From Brasenia schreberi (taxonomy: Eukaryota; Streptophyta; Magnoliopsida; Nymphaeales; Cabombaceae): DNA of 64,000 nt. Position 1 is the first letter of the stretch, and every line of letters starts with the position of its first letter. Position numbers and translations under genes: made by a program. The stretch lies in NCBI GenBank assembly GCA_036023115.1, contig JAYKKT010000076.1:2480001-2544000 (forward strand), read 5' to 3'. Positions 10,691 to 21,993 of this stretch are shown here, piece by piece. The notes under the pieces were generated by a model. It worked only from the letters and a program-made list of their open reading frames with translations. It did no database searches and was not told the DNA's origin.

Positions 10691-11605
10691 CTTAAGCAAA
10701 ACCCTTCGGAAATGAAAGTATATATATATGCTTATGTATTAGGGGCTGATTAGGCCCGTGTGTGTTCAAAATCGTGCACAACTAAGAGAGTGCACGTGTG
10801 TGGGTGTGCGAAGCCACTTTATTACAAGCGGGGGGAGACTATGCTCCGTTATTACAACCCCGTATCAAATTGAATCTCAAGCGAGTATACCACTAAAGAC
10901 CGAGTTTAGGCACTTATGAGTAGCTGGTCCGTAGAGGCCTTGCTTGAGCGTGGGCTTGGCCTTCACCTTGGGCTGCAAACGGGAGCTCCGCGAGGGGGAA
11001 TGACAAAGGGTGCTGGCCGGCTGCAAGTGGGGCGTGGGATAGGCGCCTCGAAGGTGGCCTGCTGCAAATGGGTGTCGCCTTGATGTGGGGGATTCAAGGG
11101 GCTGGGCCAAGTGAGTGTGTAGGGTCACGAGGAGAGTATAGAGTGTTAGGGAGTATGGACCTAAGGGGAGCTTAAGGGAAGGCCGAAGGGGAGTCCTAGG
11201 GGAAAAGAGATGGCTGGCCGGGTGTAGTTAGGGTAGTTAGGTAGTGGCCGGTGGTTTAGGTTGTGATAGGTTCGGCTAAGTGAGAGTGGTGGCAGCAAAG
11301 GGCTGATGTGTAGGTAAGTTGGTGGTATGGGGGGTGGCTAGGAGTGGAGAGGGAGTAGAGAAGGAGTTAGGTAGAGTGGGGGGTACTTACCGAATGGGGA
11401 GAAGGTGGTACCCGGCTGGGAGGAAGATGGGCAGGCTGTGAAGCTTGGCCGGGAGGTGGTGGAGATGGCGGTGCAAGCTGTGGTGGGATGGAAAGATGGT
11501 GGTGGTGCAGGCGGCGCAGGTGGAGCAGCTGGGGCAGGTTCGGCTGAGCTGGGAAGTGGGGGGAAAGAGAGGGCCCGGCTGGGATTGGTGAAGCCACTAG
11601 CTAAG

Positions 11606-11639
11606 AAAACCCGCCCCCAAGGGAGGGAGTTTATATAGG
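11606..11639 (-). promoter_or_regulatory. TATA box and start-site hairpin of sL1
   Basis: On the minus strand CCTATATAAA is followed at once by a C-run and then a G-rich run ending GCGGGTTTT. The two runs can pair. The same arrangement is found in every family A LTR, so it probably marks the transcription start. Confidence 0.55.
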
Positions 11640-11756
11640 GATGGGTAGGTCGGTTAGGGCTGGGCTTGGGGTAGTGGTTAGGTGGTTTAGGTAGGGTGGT
11701 ATGAAGATAAGGTGGGCTGGAAAGGGTAGGGCCAGATATTTTGAAAACTAGTGGTT

Positions 11757-12010
11757 TGGGTAGATTGTGGGCTAGGGGTGGTTTAGGGGTTTAGGGCTAG
11801 GTTAGGTGGTTGGGTTTTAGGGTGAGGTTTAGTGAGCTAGGTTAGGTGATTAGGCTAGGTTTAGGGAAATTAACCTTGGTTTAGGAAAGGATTAGGGAAG
11901 TGGGTTAGGTGATTAGGTTGGGATTAGGTCGGGATTAGGGAAGTGTGTTAGGTGATTAGGCTCAGATTAGGGGTGGATTAGGGTGGTAGGCTAGGATTAG
12001 GCATTTTGGG
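11757..12010. repeat. Degenerate TTAGG/CCTAA tract
   Basis: Many GATTAGG, GGGTTAGG and TTTAGGG words at irregular spacing. They resemble decayed plant telomere repeats (TTTAGGG) but have no regular 7-bp period. The tract is present in every family A LTR at the same place, upstream of the TATA box in LTR orientation. Confidence 0.7.
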
Positions 12011-13719
12011 TTAGGTTTAGGTGAAGGAGCTCCCTTTGCATGGCCCATAGACCTTAACCACCTCATGTTGGTGCAGCCCTAGGTTGGGTTTTGGCTAATT
12101 ACAAGCTAAAACCCACTCAATTAGGCTAACCCACATGATTAACCCCAAACTTGACACACAAGTCAAGCTTAATTACAACACTCTTGATATTTTCCATCCC
12201 CACTCTCTGTCATGCCCATAATCCCATGTGAATTTCAAGTGGGCCCCACCTCCATTTATGAGAAGGTGATGTGGGCCATGGATATGGATATTGGATTGGA
12301 TTTTTGAATCCAAATCCAAATCCAAGTCCATACATGGGTTTGGATTGGGATCTGGATATATATGGTCCAGATCCAATCCAAACTGAACTCTGACTCCTTC
12401 GAGCTGGGTTTGAAACGGACGATTTGTGCGGGGCCTGACAGCATCAGTACTCCGTCTGCGTTGGGTCTTCGCCAACATGGTCGTCCGCCTCCATTTCTGC
12501 CTTCTGGAGATGACTTCAAATGACATTTTGATAAGAACAAGGTCTTGTACGTTCGAGATCCTGGGGGTGTGAATCAGATACAAGAGTTGTTGTGCCGGGC
12601 TTGACGTGTGCTCCAGTTCCGGGCTCTTCTTAACTCTCCTGGTCCTGTCTGGATTAGGCCAAGCTGCTTCGGGGTTTCAAAAACGTGTTTTAAAAAGGTT
12701 TTCAAAAGCCATATTATATATTTTTGAAATACAGAGTTTAAAACATATGTACAGGGTTGTCTGGAAGGCTCCTGGGTTTCCAGACTCAAAATAGCCCTTT
12801 GGGGCTGCTTGTACAAAACCAGATTTGTTTAAGAATTCGTAGGATTTCGGGGTGTTTACATTTGTATTAAGGTAGGTTGTGCTAAAGGGGTGCCTAAGGG
12901 AGTGTTTGGCTGGCGGGTGGCTAGCCGAGTGGGTTTGGTACAGTCGGTTGGAGTGGCCGACTAAGGGAAACTTGGTGGTGGCCGGCTGCTAGGGTGGCTA
13001 GGGATGTTGCGGATGGGAAGGAAGCTAGCTAGGGTAAGGTGGAGTTAGGGGCTGGTGGGAAGTGATATGGGCAGGTCTTAGGGAGCTAAGTGGGGTGGCC
13101 GGCTGTTGCTAGGGGAGATGGTTCAAGGTGGGTGGTTGAAATGGCTAAGGTCTGGCCGAATGGGTAGGGATGATGGATAGGTGGTGTTGGGGTGACGTGG
13201 TGGTGGTGTAGGTGGTTGAGAGTGGAGGGGGAGTGAAGAAGAGATAGAGTTAGGTTGAGATACTAACCGGGTGATGAAGAGAGGCGGTGGATGGAAGAGG
13301 GGCAGCCGGGCGGTTGAAGTGGATGGGGTTCGGCCGGATGGAAATGGTGGCGTAAGGTGGAGCTTGGCTGGAACGGTGGTGGTGGTGGTGGAGCTTGGCT
13401 GGGAGGCAGTGACGCAGATGGAGCAAGGTGGAAGGCTCGGTTGGAAGGTGGCTGGAATCGGTTGGGCCAAGGTGGGCTGGAAGAAGTTGGATTGGCCAAC
13501 GTGGAAAAAAGCTGAAAAACCCGCCCACTAGGGGGGGGGTTATAGCTTTTTGAAGGGCGGTTGGGGCTGGTATTGGGAGGGTGGTAAGGTGGTTTAGGTA
13601 GTGGTGGTGTGGTGATAAGGTGGGCTGGTTTTGGGGATGGGCCAGATATTTTAATACAAGGGGTTTTGGGTAGATGGTGTGCTAGGTTTAGGTGTTGTGG
13701 TTTAGGGGTTTAGGGTTTA

Positions 13720-13925
13720 GCTAGGTGGGTTGGTTTTGGGGTGAGGTTTAGTGAAGTGGGTTAGGTGATTAGGTTAGGTTTAGGGAAATTAAGCTAGGTT
13801 TAGGGAAGGATTAGGGAAGTGGGTTAGGTGATTAGGTTGGGATTAGGGAAGTGGGTTAGGTGATTAGGCTAGGATTAGGACAGGATTAGGGTAAAAGGCT
13901 AGGATTAGGGCTTTTTGATTAGGAT
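13720..13925. repeat. TTAGG tract of the E2 LTR
   Basis: Same kind of tract as in sL1: 'GTGGGTTAGGTGATTAGG' occurs repeatedly with small variations. Confidence 0.65.
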
Positions 13926-15149
13926 TGGGTTAAGGAGCTCCCTTTGCATAACCCATAGACCTTGTTGCATCATGTTGGTGCAGCCCTAGGTTAGGTTTTG
14001 GCTAATTACAAGCTTAAACCCATGTTAATTAGGCTAACCCACATGATTAACCCCAAACTTGACACACAAGTCAAGCTTAATTACAACCACACTTTAATCT
14101 TATCCTCCCCCACTCTCTCTCATGCCCATAATCCTACGTGAAATTCAAGTGGGCCCCACCTCCATTTATGAGAAGGTGATGTGGGCCATGGGTGTGGATA
14201 TTGGATTGGATCTCTGGATCCAAATCCAAATCCAAGTCCACACACATGGGTTTGGATTGGGATCTGGATATATATGGTCCAGATCCAATCCAAACAGAAT
14301 TCTGACTCCTTCAGGCTTGTAGACACCGAAAATTTTCACTTGCGGGTTCTTAGGCCTGAAGTGAACCTTTTCGCAATCTACTTCGCTTTATGGGCGTGCC
14401 AGCTAGTTTACTTTAACTAGCAAAGTATGTTTTGAAAACAATCTGACTTTTGAAAGGCGATTGTAGGCGAGCGGGATTTTTACGTCGCAGACCTTCTTGC
14501 ACCGATGCGCAAGGGTCAGTCTGTACGCTTAGAGACTTCGTTTTGAAACAAGTTTAACTCAAAATATATTTTGAATGAAGAAGTGTTTTAAAACCTTTTG
14601 AAAACCATGCATTTGGGCGATTTTGACTTTGTAAGGGTTGGACGACCCTAAGTCTTGCACGATTTGATTCAGGTTTATACGATTCTCAGATTTTAGATCA
14701 CGTGGATTTGCACGTGCCTAAGTCTTTCTTTTTATCCCTTTATGGGCCACCTAGGTGTGTGTTATGAACACTCCACTACATGGGGCGAATTTGAGCGGGA
14801 GTACGGGGCTTGCTTCGATGCAATATGCGTCCTACCTCGTGGTATGGCGTAGATGCAATGCAAACTCACGCTACTCCAAAGGGAAAACCCGAAATTAAAA
14901 GACAATGCCGAAGGGAAATTGCCGAAGGGAAATGACTTGTAAAGTAAATAGCCGAAGGGAAATGACTTGTAAAGTAAATAGCGGAAGGGGAAATATGGCT
15001 ATATCTTAAGAGCGGAAAGGCTCAATTGTGTAAGTGTGTGTCGTGTATATATTGAAAGACAACGCACACGACTTGAACCTTAAAACCCGAATCTTAAAGA
15101 CGTAGCCGAAAGAAATACTTTATATAGAGTATATGTAGGGGCCCTTACT

Positions 15150-15450
15150 TGGGTCTTGTAAATAAGAGCGAAGGCTCAATGTGTGTGCGTGCTTGAATTG
15201 AAAGACTTACACACACGACATGAAATGAAACCCAAATATAAATTGCAGTATGCCTTGACTAAGGTCTTGGGAGTAAGAGCGAAGGCTCAATGTGTGTGCG
15301 TGTGGAAAATGGAAAGACAACACACACGACTTAATTAAAAACCCAAATATAACTGCAATAAGGCCTTTACTAAGGTCTTGGGAGTAAGAGCGAAGGCTCA
15401 ATGTGTGTGCGTGTGGAAAATGGAAAGACAACACACACGACTTAATTAAA
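15150..15450 (-). repeat. 110-bp tandem array in sL2
   Basis: About three units with AAGAGCGAAGGCTCAATGTG followed by GACAACACACACGACTT or GACTTACACACACGACAT. They are related to the arrays of family A. Confidence 0.7.
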
Positions 15451-15879
15451 AACCCCCTTGACTTAAAATATATAAATATAACTATATATTAAGGGCTGGT
15501 CAGGCCCGTGTGTGTGCAAAAAGTGTACGACTAAGAGCGGAAAGGCTCAAGTGCGCGTGTGTGTGGGTGTGTCAAACCACGTTATTACAATCGGGGGGAG
15601 ACGAAGCTCCTTTACTACAACCCCGTATCAAAATTTAATTGAATATAAAGCAAGTTAATGTAATAGACCAAGTTTAGACACTTACAAATAGCTGGTCCAT
15701 GTTCAACTTGCTTGCACGTGGGCTCACGGTTCACCTTGGGCAGCCAAGAGGGGGTTATCCTAGGGGGCTTTGAGGGAGGTTCTATGGGGCACGATTAGGG
15801 TCTTAGGGGAACTAAGGTTCGGCCAAGACGGGGGCTGTGTAAGGTATGTCCTAGGGTCTGTCCTAGGGTGCAGGTCACG

Positions 15880-16170
15880 GCCAGGGTGCAGGTTAGGTCG
15901 GCAGGAGGGTGGTCAAGTCGGCAGGAAGGTGGACAGGGCGGCAGGGAGGCAGTCAGGTCGGCAGGGAGGCGTCTGGCGCCTGGCGCAGCAGACGGGCGCC
16001 TGGCGCTGGGCGCGCTGGGGCGCAGGGCGCGCAGTAGCGCGGGACGGCTGCGGCACGGGGCGTGCAGGCGACAGAGGGGCGCGCGGCAGGAAGCAAGGCG
16101 CGCGGCAGCAGAAGGGGCGCGCGGCAGGACTCAGGGCGCGCGACAGGCGCTGGTTGCTCACGGCCGGCCG
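15880..16170. other. CpG-rich segment in sL2
   Basis: A strongly GC-rich stretch dense in GCGCGC, GGCGC and CGGCAG words, quite unlike the surrounding AT-balanced DNA. The C-type LTR has a matching, shorter GCGC-rich stretch at 41090-41240. It lies downstream of the TATA in LTR orientation. The ORFs across it are Arg/Ala/Gly-rich frames produced by composition. Confidence 0.7.
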
Positions 16171-16539
16171 GGGTGAAGTTTTTGGGGTTTGTTAGGGATG
16201 GTTTGAGGCAGTTGGGGTTAGGTTAGGTCTAGTTAGGGTTCAGTTAGGGTTAGGTTCAGTTAGGGTTAGGTAGGTTCGAACCTAGGCTAGGTTGGGGTTA
16301 GGTTTACCTCTTGGAACCGGTCCTTCTTGGCTTGAGCCCACGTCTCCACGGTTGCAGCCACTTGGTCCAGCCCACCTTGGTTGCAGCCACTTGGTCTAGA
16401 CCCACTTAGCCCACATGGCTTGAACCCACCTCACCCAATGAGCCCACATGGCTAGGTCTATCACTCCCTCTCTCTCCTCCCAAATATTTGCATCAACCCT
16501 TTACATGGACCCCCTCACCTCTATTTATAGAGATTTGAG

Positions 16540-16850
16540 GTGGGTCTTGGATTTGGGTTTGGGTTTGGGGCTTGGATCCATACCCAAATCCAAACACTAT
16601 TTGGATCTGGATATTGGATCTCGGATATTTTGAGATCTGTATCCGATCCAAACCCAATATTTTTATGGATACGGATCTGGATATTTTGATCCAAATCCGA
16701 TCCAATCCAAACACTATTTGGATCCAATCCAAATCCAAACACTATTTGGATCGACCCAAACACTATTTGGATTGGCCCAAATCCAAACACTATTCATTAC
16801 ATGGATTTGGATCTGGATATATATGGTCCAGATCCAAATCAAAATTTCTT
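16540..16850. repeat. GGAT/ATCC repeat tract in sL2
   Basis: Repeated ATCCAAACACTATTTGGAT-type words, many of them palindromic, upstream of the TATA box on the minus strand. Confidence 0.8.
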
Positions 16851-17648
16851 CGGACAGTCCTTCTTGGCTTCTTGAGGCGAACGATCTGTGCGGGCACTGG
16901 CTTCATCAGCGCTCCGTCTGGTGCTGGGTTTTCCCCAACTTTGTCGTTCGGACTCCGTTTCGCCGTTCTGGACTCCGTTGAGCTTTTCATCAAATGGGCT
17001 CTGCTTTCTTTTGTTTTTTTATCAGGGAGTGGCTTCTGAAGCTCTGGGCTTGAATCCTCTTCGGGCCTAGGGTCTTCTTTTGCCTTCTGTACCTGTTTTC
17101 ACATTTCAAAACAGGTCGTCGTTTTGGCTCAAATGAGCTTTTTGGTGTTTTGAGAGTTTTTGAAAAATAGAAGATTTGGGGTGTTTACAAGGTTGTGTTT
17201 GAAACGAACGGTTTGTGCGGGGTCTAACAGCATCAGTACTCCGTCTGCATTGGGTCTTAGCCAACATGATTGTTCGCTTCTGTTTTCGCCTTCCGAAGCT
17301 GATTTCAAGTAATGTTTTGCTGATAACAGGGTCTTGGACGTTCGAGATCCTGGGGGTGGATGCAATACGAGAGTTGCTGTGCCAGGCTCGACTTGTGCTC
17401 CGGTTCTGGGCTCTCTTTAGCTTTTCTGGTCCTGTCTTGATTAGGCCAAGCTGCTTTGGGGTTTCAAAATATGTTTTAAAAAGGTTTTTAAAACCATATT
17501 ATACATATTTAAAACATATAAAGTTTAAAACATATGTACAGGGTTGCCTGGAAGGCTCCTGGGTTTCCAGACTCAAAATAGCCCTTTGGGGCTGCTTTTA
17601 TAAAACCAGGTTGATTCGAGAAATTCGTGGGATTTCGGGGTGTTTACA

Positions 17649-17661
17649 GATTCCCCTCTTT
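17649..17661 (-). other. Polypurine tract of E2
   Basis: Minus-strand AAAGAGGGGAATC directly before the LTR start TGTAAACACC. One base differs from the E3/E5 tract. Confidence 0.8.
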
Positions 17662-18232
17662 GGCCTTGTCCAAATTGATTTGGATAAGGGCAAAGATGAC
17701 AAACACCCCTTTCAATGTCTCCCTAGATCTAACCACGAAGAATATGGGATCGTCCCAATCTTTAGCAAAATCTCAGTTTTAAAACCCTGGTAGGAGGAGA
17801 TATTACGCCAAAGGGATATGCTATGGAATCTGGTCCTAAATGGGATCATGTTTATGCAAGTGTCGTGCGTGGAACGCAGATGCATGACATGGGTGTGGTG
17901 CCAAGAGTGGCGACCTCCTAGAGACCAGATGTGGTTGAACTCTAGAGACTTACAAGGCCTACTGCTCCAAGTGAGCAAATCCTATGCTGTTCGATGTTCG
18001 ATTTTCAAAATTTATTTACAAAAACTATTTATAAAAGGGACAACTGTCTTGAGTCTCGATTCTAAGGATCTCAAGCTCTTCATGTTTTTCCTTGTTTGAG
18101 TCTTAACACTCGCTTATCTAGCGGAGGTTTTATAAGAAAACAAGGCATATTTCAAATTCCTACGTCTTACTCAAAACGTTGAATTCTCAAACAAGATGAA
18201 ATTCAAGTAAATCCCATTTTTCATAAGAGATA

Positions 18233-18314
18233 CCACGGTCCCTTCTGAAGCATCCCGTGGGATAAGCCAGGGATGGGAAAGAGGTACCACGGTCCCTTCT
18301 GAAGCGTCCCGTGG
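18233..18314 (-). repeat. Duplicated 28-nt hairpin in E2
   Basis: CCACGG ... CCGTGG hairpins at 18233-18260 and 18287-18314, a direct duplication with a 54-bp period. The stems are perfect 6 bp here, whereas E3 and E5 have one mismatch. Confidence 0.7.
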
Positions 18315-18600
18315 TTTAAGGCATAGAAGGCAGAAAATTGCTCTTTTTGAGCTTTTTGGCCTCTTTTTCCTTTTTTTTTTTTCGTAGAGGGTCTCCCTTT
18401 GGGAGTATTTTTCTTTAATCCCTCTTTTTCATAAGAGAATCCATTTTTCTTTTGAATTCTGGTTTCTTTCTTTTGGAAAGAGCCTTTTGAATGGGAAATT
18501 CCCTTTGGTTGGGCCGTGTTTTTCCATTTGGAAGTAGAAGAGAAGAGGGGAGGACTTATACCAAGCTCACACTCGATCCATTCTAGATCAGCCTATTTAG

Positions 18601-18605
18601 AAATA
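18601..18605. other. Target duplication of sL3, left copy (AAATA)
   Basis: AAATA at 18601-18605 and again at 21771-21775. The empty site TTTAGAAATAGCACG is intact in E3 and E5 (reverse strand). Confidence 0.9.
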
Positions 18606-21600
18606 TGTAAACACCCCGAAATCCCACGAATTTCTTCAAAACAACCTGGTTTTATACAAGCAGCCCCAAAGGGCCATTTTTGAGTCTGGAAACACAGGAA
18701 CCTTCCAGACAACCCTGTATATATGTTTTGAACTTTATCTTTCAAAAACATATGATATGGCTTTTGAAAACCTTTTAAAACACGTTTTTGCAACCCCGAA
18801 GCGGCTTGGCCCGATCAAGACAGGACCAGGAGAGCTAAGAAGAGCCCGGAATTGGAGCACATGTCGAGCCCGGCACAGCAACTCTTGTATCTGATTCACA
18901 CCCCCAGGATCTCGAATGTCCAAGACGCTGTTCTTATCAAAATATCATTTGAAGTCATCTCCGGAAGGCAGAAACGGAGGCGGACGACCATGTTGGCGAA
19001 GACCCAACGCAGACGGAGTACTGATGCTGTCAGGCCCCGCACAAATCGTCCGTTTCGAACCCAGCTCGAAGGAGTCAGAGTTCAGTTTGGATTGGATCTG
19101 GACCATATATATCCAGATCCCAATCCAAACCCATGTGTGGACTTGGATTTGGATTTGGATTCAAAAATCCAATCCAATATCCATATCCATGGCCCACATC
19201 ACCTTCTCATAAATGGAGGTGGGGCCCACTTGAAATTCACGTGGGATATTGGGCATGAGAGAGAGTGGGGATGGAAAATATCAAGAGTGTTGTAATTAAG
19301 CTTGACTTGTGTGTCAAGTTTGGGTTTAATCATGTGGGTTAGCCTAATTGAGTGGGTTTAAGCTTGTAATTAGCCAAAACCTAACCTAGGGCTGCACCAA
19401 CATGAGGTGGTTAAGGTCTATGGGCCATGCAAAGGGAGCTCCTTCACCTAAACCTAACCCAAAAACGCCTAATCCTAGCCTAAACCCCTAATCCACCCCT
19501 AATCTGAACCTAATCACCTAACCCACTTCCCTAATCCCGGCCTAATCCCAACCTAATCACCTAACCCACTTCCCTAATCCTTCTCTAAACCTAGGTTAAT
19601 TTCCCTAAACCTAGCCTAAACCTAGCCTAATCACCTAACCTAGCTCACTAAACCTCACCCTAAAATCCAACCACCTAACCTAGCCCTAAACCCCTAAACC
19701 ACCCCTAGCCCACAATCTACCCAAACCCCTAGTTTTCAAAATATCTGGCCCAACCCTTTCCAGCCCACCTTATCTACATACCACCCTACCTAAACCACCT
19801 AACCACTACCCCAAGCCCAGCCCTAACCGACCTACCCATCCCTATTTAACCCCCCCCCTTGGGGGTGGGTTTTGCTAGCTAGAACCCTAACCTCACCCAG
19901 CCGGGCCATCTCTTTCTCCCATTTCCTCACCCAGCCGAACCTGCCCGCCTGCTCCACCTGCGCCGCCTGCACCACCACCATCCCTCCACCCCACCACAGC
20001 TCACACCACCATCTCCCAGCCGGACGCCGCCGCTTGCTCTCCATCCCAACCACCCGGCTTCTCTCTTCCATCCACCGCCTCTCCCCATTCGGTAAGCATT
20101 CCCCAACTCTCCCTAAATCCTTCTCTACTCCCTCTCCACTCCTAGCCACCCACCCTATCATCATCTCAGCCCTTTGTCACCACCCTTTTCATTTAGCCGA
20201 ACCTAGCACAACCTAAACTACCGGCCACCACCTAACCATCCCATTTGCACCCGGCCAGCCATTTCTTCCACCCTATAAGACTCCCATTCGGCCTTCCACT
20301 AAACTCCCCTTAGGTCTATATTCCCTAACCCTCTATACTCCCCATTGGTGACCCTACACACTTATTTGGCCCACCCCTTTAATCGCCCACATCAAGGCGA
20401 CACCCACTTGCAGCCGGCCACCTTCGAGGCGCCTATCCCGCGCCCCATTTGCAGCCGGCCAGCACCCTTTGTCATCCACCCTCGCGGAGCTCCCGTTTGC
20501 AGCCCAAGGCGAAGGCCAAGCCCATGCTCAAGCAAGGCCTCTACGGACCAGCTACTCGTAAGTGCCTAAACTCGGTCTTTAGTTGTATACTTGCTTGAGA
20601 TTCAATTTGATACGGGGTTGTAATAACGTGGCTTGGCACAACCACACACGTGCACTCTCTTAGTCGTGCACGATTTTGAACACACACGGGCCTAATCAGC
20701 CCCTAATACATAAGTGTATATAAATACTTTCATTTTCGAAGGGTTTTGTTTAAGTTGGGTGCGTTGTCTTTCAATTCAAGCACTCACACACATTGAGCTT
20801 TCGCTCTTATTTGAAAGACCCAAGTAAGGGCCGACCTATACTATTTGGGTTTTATTTCATGTCGTGTGAGTAAGTCTTTCAATTCAAGCACTTTCACACA
20901 CATTGAGCCTTCGCTCTTACTCCCAAGACCTTAGTAAAGGCCTTATTGCAGTTATATTTGGGTTTCATTTATGTCGTGTGTGTAGTACTTCAATTCAAGC
21001 ACTCTCACACACATTGAGCCTTCGCTCTTACTCCCAAGACCTTAGTCAAGGCCATACTGCAATTTATATTTGGGTTTAATTTCATGTCGTGTGTGTAAGT
21101 CTTTCAATTCCAGCACGCACCCACATTGAGCCTTCGCTCTTATTTGCAAGACCCGAGTAAGGGCACATATACATAATCTATATACATATCTCCCTTCGGT
21201 TATTTCCCTTCGGTTATTTCCCTTCGGTTATTTCCCTTCAGTTATTTCCCTTCAGTATTGTCTTTACATTTCGGGTTTTCCCTTTGGAGTAGCGTGAGTT
21301 TGCATTGCATCTACGCCATACCACGAGGTAGGACGCATATTGCATCAAAGCAAGCCCCGCTCGAATTCGCCCACGTAGTGGAGTGTTCATAACACACAAA
21401 CTACGTGGCCCGAAAAGGGATAAAAGAAAAGACTTAGGCACGTGCAAATCCACATGATCTAAAACATGCAATCGCATTCTAAAGACCTGAAATAGACACC
21501 TCGAACCGCTTCGTAGACTTTCTCTCCAAAAACTCGATTTTTGCAAAGCGTACAGACTGACCCTTGCGCATCGGTGCAAGAAGGTCTGCGACGACAAGAG

Positions 21601-21770
21601 CTTACTTGCTCACAGTCACCACGTTTAGAAGTCAGTGTTAAAAATATCTTCGCTAGCTTAGGTAAGCTAGCTGGCACGCCCTGTTTGCATACATAGGCCT
21701 TAGACACACGAGAGGATCCGCTCCAAAGCCCTGAAAAAGGCAAAGAGGCGGGGATTTTCGCGCGTCTACA
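18606..21770 (+). mobile_element. sL3: solo LTR, family A, plus strand, inside E2
   Basis: TGTAAACACCCCGAAA ... CGCGTCTACA, 3,165 bp, flanked by perfect AAATA duplications within the 3' region of the oppositely oriented E2. It has CCTAA repeats (about 19440-19720), a TATA-like CTATTTAAC at 19842, a C/G-run hairpin, a donor CGG|TAAGC at 20091 and a second at 20558, and TGGCACGCCC at 21672-21681. Confidence 0.92.
20765..21160 (+). repeat. 110-bp tandem array in sL3
   Basis: Four units of CTTTCAATTCAAGCACTC ... ATTGAGCCTTCGCTCTTA ... TTTGGGTTT ... GTCGTGTG. Followed at 21187-21255 by about five copies of a 13-14 bp unit, TTTCCCTTCGGTTA. Confidence 0.8.
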
Positions 21771-21775
21771 AAATA
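21771..21775. other. Target duplication of sL3, right copy (AAATA)
   Basis: Matches 18601-18605; see sL3. Confidence 0.9.
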
Positions 21776-21993
21776 GCACGTACTACTTGCAAGTATCTTG
21801 CTATGTTGAACTAGGCCTTTCTTTGTAAGAAGAAGGATTTTGAAATGTAACCACAATTTTGAAGACTCCACTCTTTCACAAGTGCGAATTCTCTCACTCA
21901 GGGTCACACGACTTTGCCTTTGCACCTTATTTTCATGTCTCAAGGCAGTTATCCCTAAAATTTTCGAAAATGGAGAATTTAATCCAAATCCTA

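Larger units (their letters stand above)
9597..12860 (-). mobile_element. sL1: solo LTR, family A, minus strand
   Basis: Starts TGTAGACGCGCG (LTR end, inverted) and finishes GGTGTTTACA, 3,264 bp, with no internal region. Flanks are TTGGT (9592-9596) and TTTGT (12861-12865), a 5-bp target duplication with one mismatch. Such solo LTRs form by recombination between the two LTRs of one insertion. It carries a TATA (11630-11639), the 110-bp array and the TTAGG tract. Confidence 0.85.
14318..17189 (-). mobile_element. sL2: solo LTR, C-like mosaic, minus strand
   Basis: Starts TGTAGACACCGAAAA and ends GGGTGTTTACA, 2,872 bp. Flanks AGGCT (14313-14317) and AGGTT (17190-17194) form a 5-bp target duplication with one mismatch, inside the E2 LTR. 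Its left end resembles B/C, the part from about 14690 resembles family A, and the GC-rich and ATCC-rich parts resemble the C LTR at 39853-43078. It has a TATA (CTATAAATAG on the minus strand near 16521-16530) and a donor AGAG|GTAAAC near 16310. Confidence 0.8.
9226..17648 (-). mobile_element. E2 3' LTR, family A, minus strand, interrupted by two solo LTRs
   Basis: Family A LTR in reverse. Its own pieces are 9226-9596, 12861-14317 and 17190-17648; they read continuously when compared with the LTR at 36623-39852. The right end GGTGTTTACA is the LTR start, followed by an inverted polypurine tract. On the left it is cut by E1 in the sequence CACAAC; the rest should lie left of the window. It has an inverted CCTAA tract (13720-13925) and a weak TATA with a C-run/G-run hairpin near 13516-13546. 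Confidence 0.8.
17662..18605 (-). other. 3' non-coding internal region of E2
   Basis: Reverse of the 1.1-kb region between pol and the polypurine tract in E3 and E5. It includes CTCCCAAAGGGAGACCCTCT and two copies of the conserved hairpin. It continues, after the sL3 insertion, at 21776. No ORF of note. Confidence 0.8.

Noticed and set aside
11367..11638. Proline-, glycine- or histidine-rich ORFs in the LTRs (also 13123-13531, 19832-20216, 22854-23353, 34391-34791, 49650-50030, 60942-61322)
   Set aside because: Open on both strands, composition-driven, different in each LTR copy, and in the leader between TATA and donor. No conserved protein.
15770..16195. Arg/Gly/Ala-rich ORFs over the GC-rich stretch
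   Set aside because: Long only because the GC-rich DNA lacks stops. Frames are not kept in the matching stretch at 41090-41470.
16521..17039. Asp/Pro/Ile-rich ORFs in GGAT/ATCC tracts (also 12173-12583, 18852-19295, 48557-49153, 59848-60444)
   Set aside because: Repeat translation (DLDLD, IQIQ). They are open on both strands and inside LTR U3.
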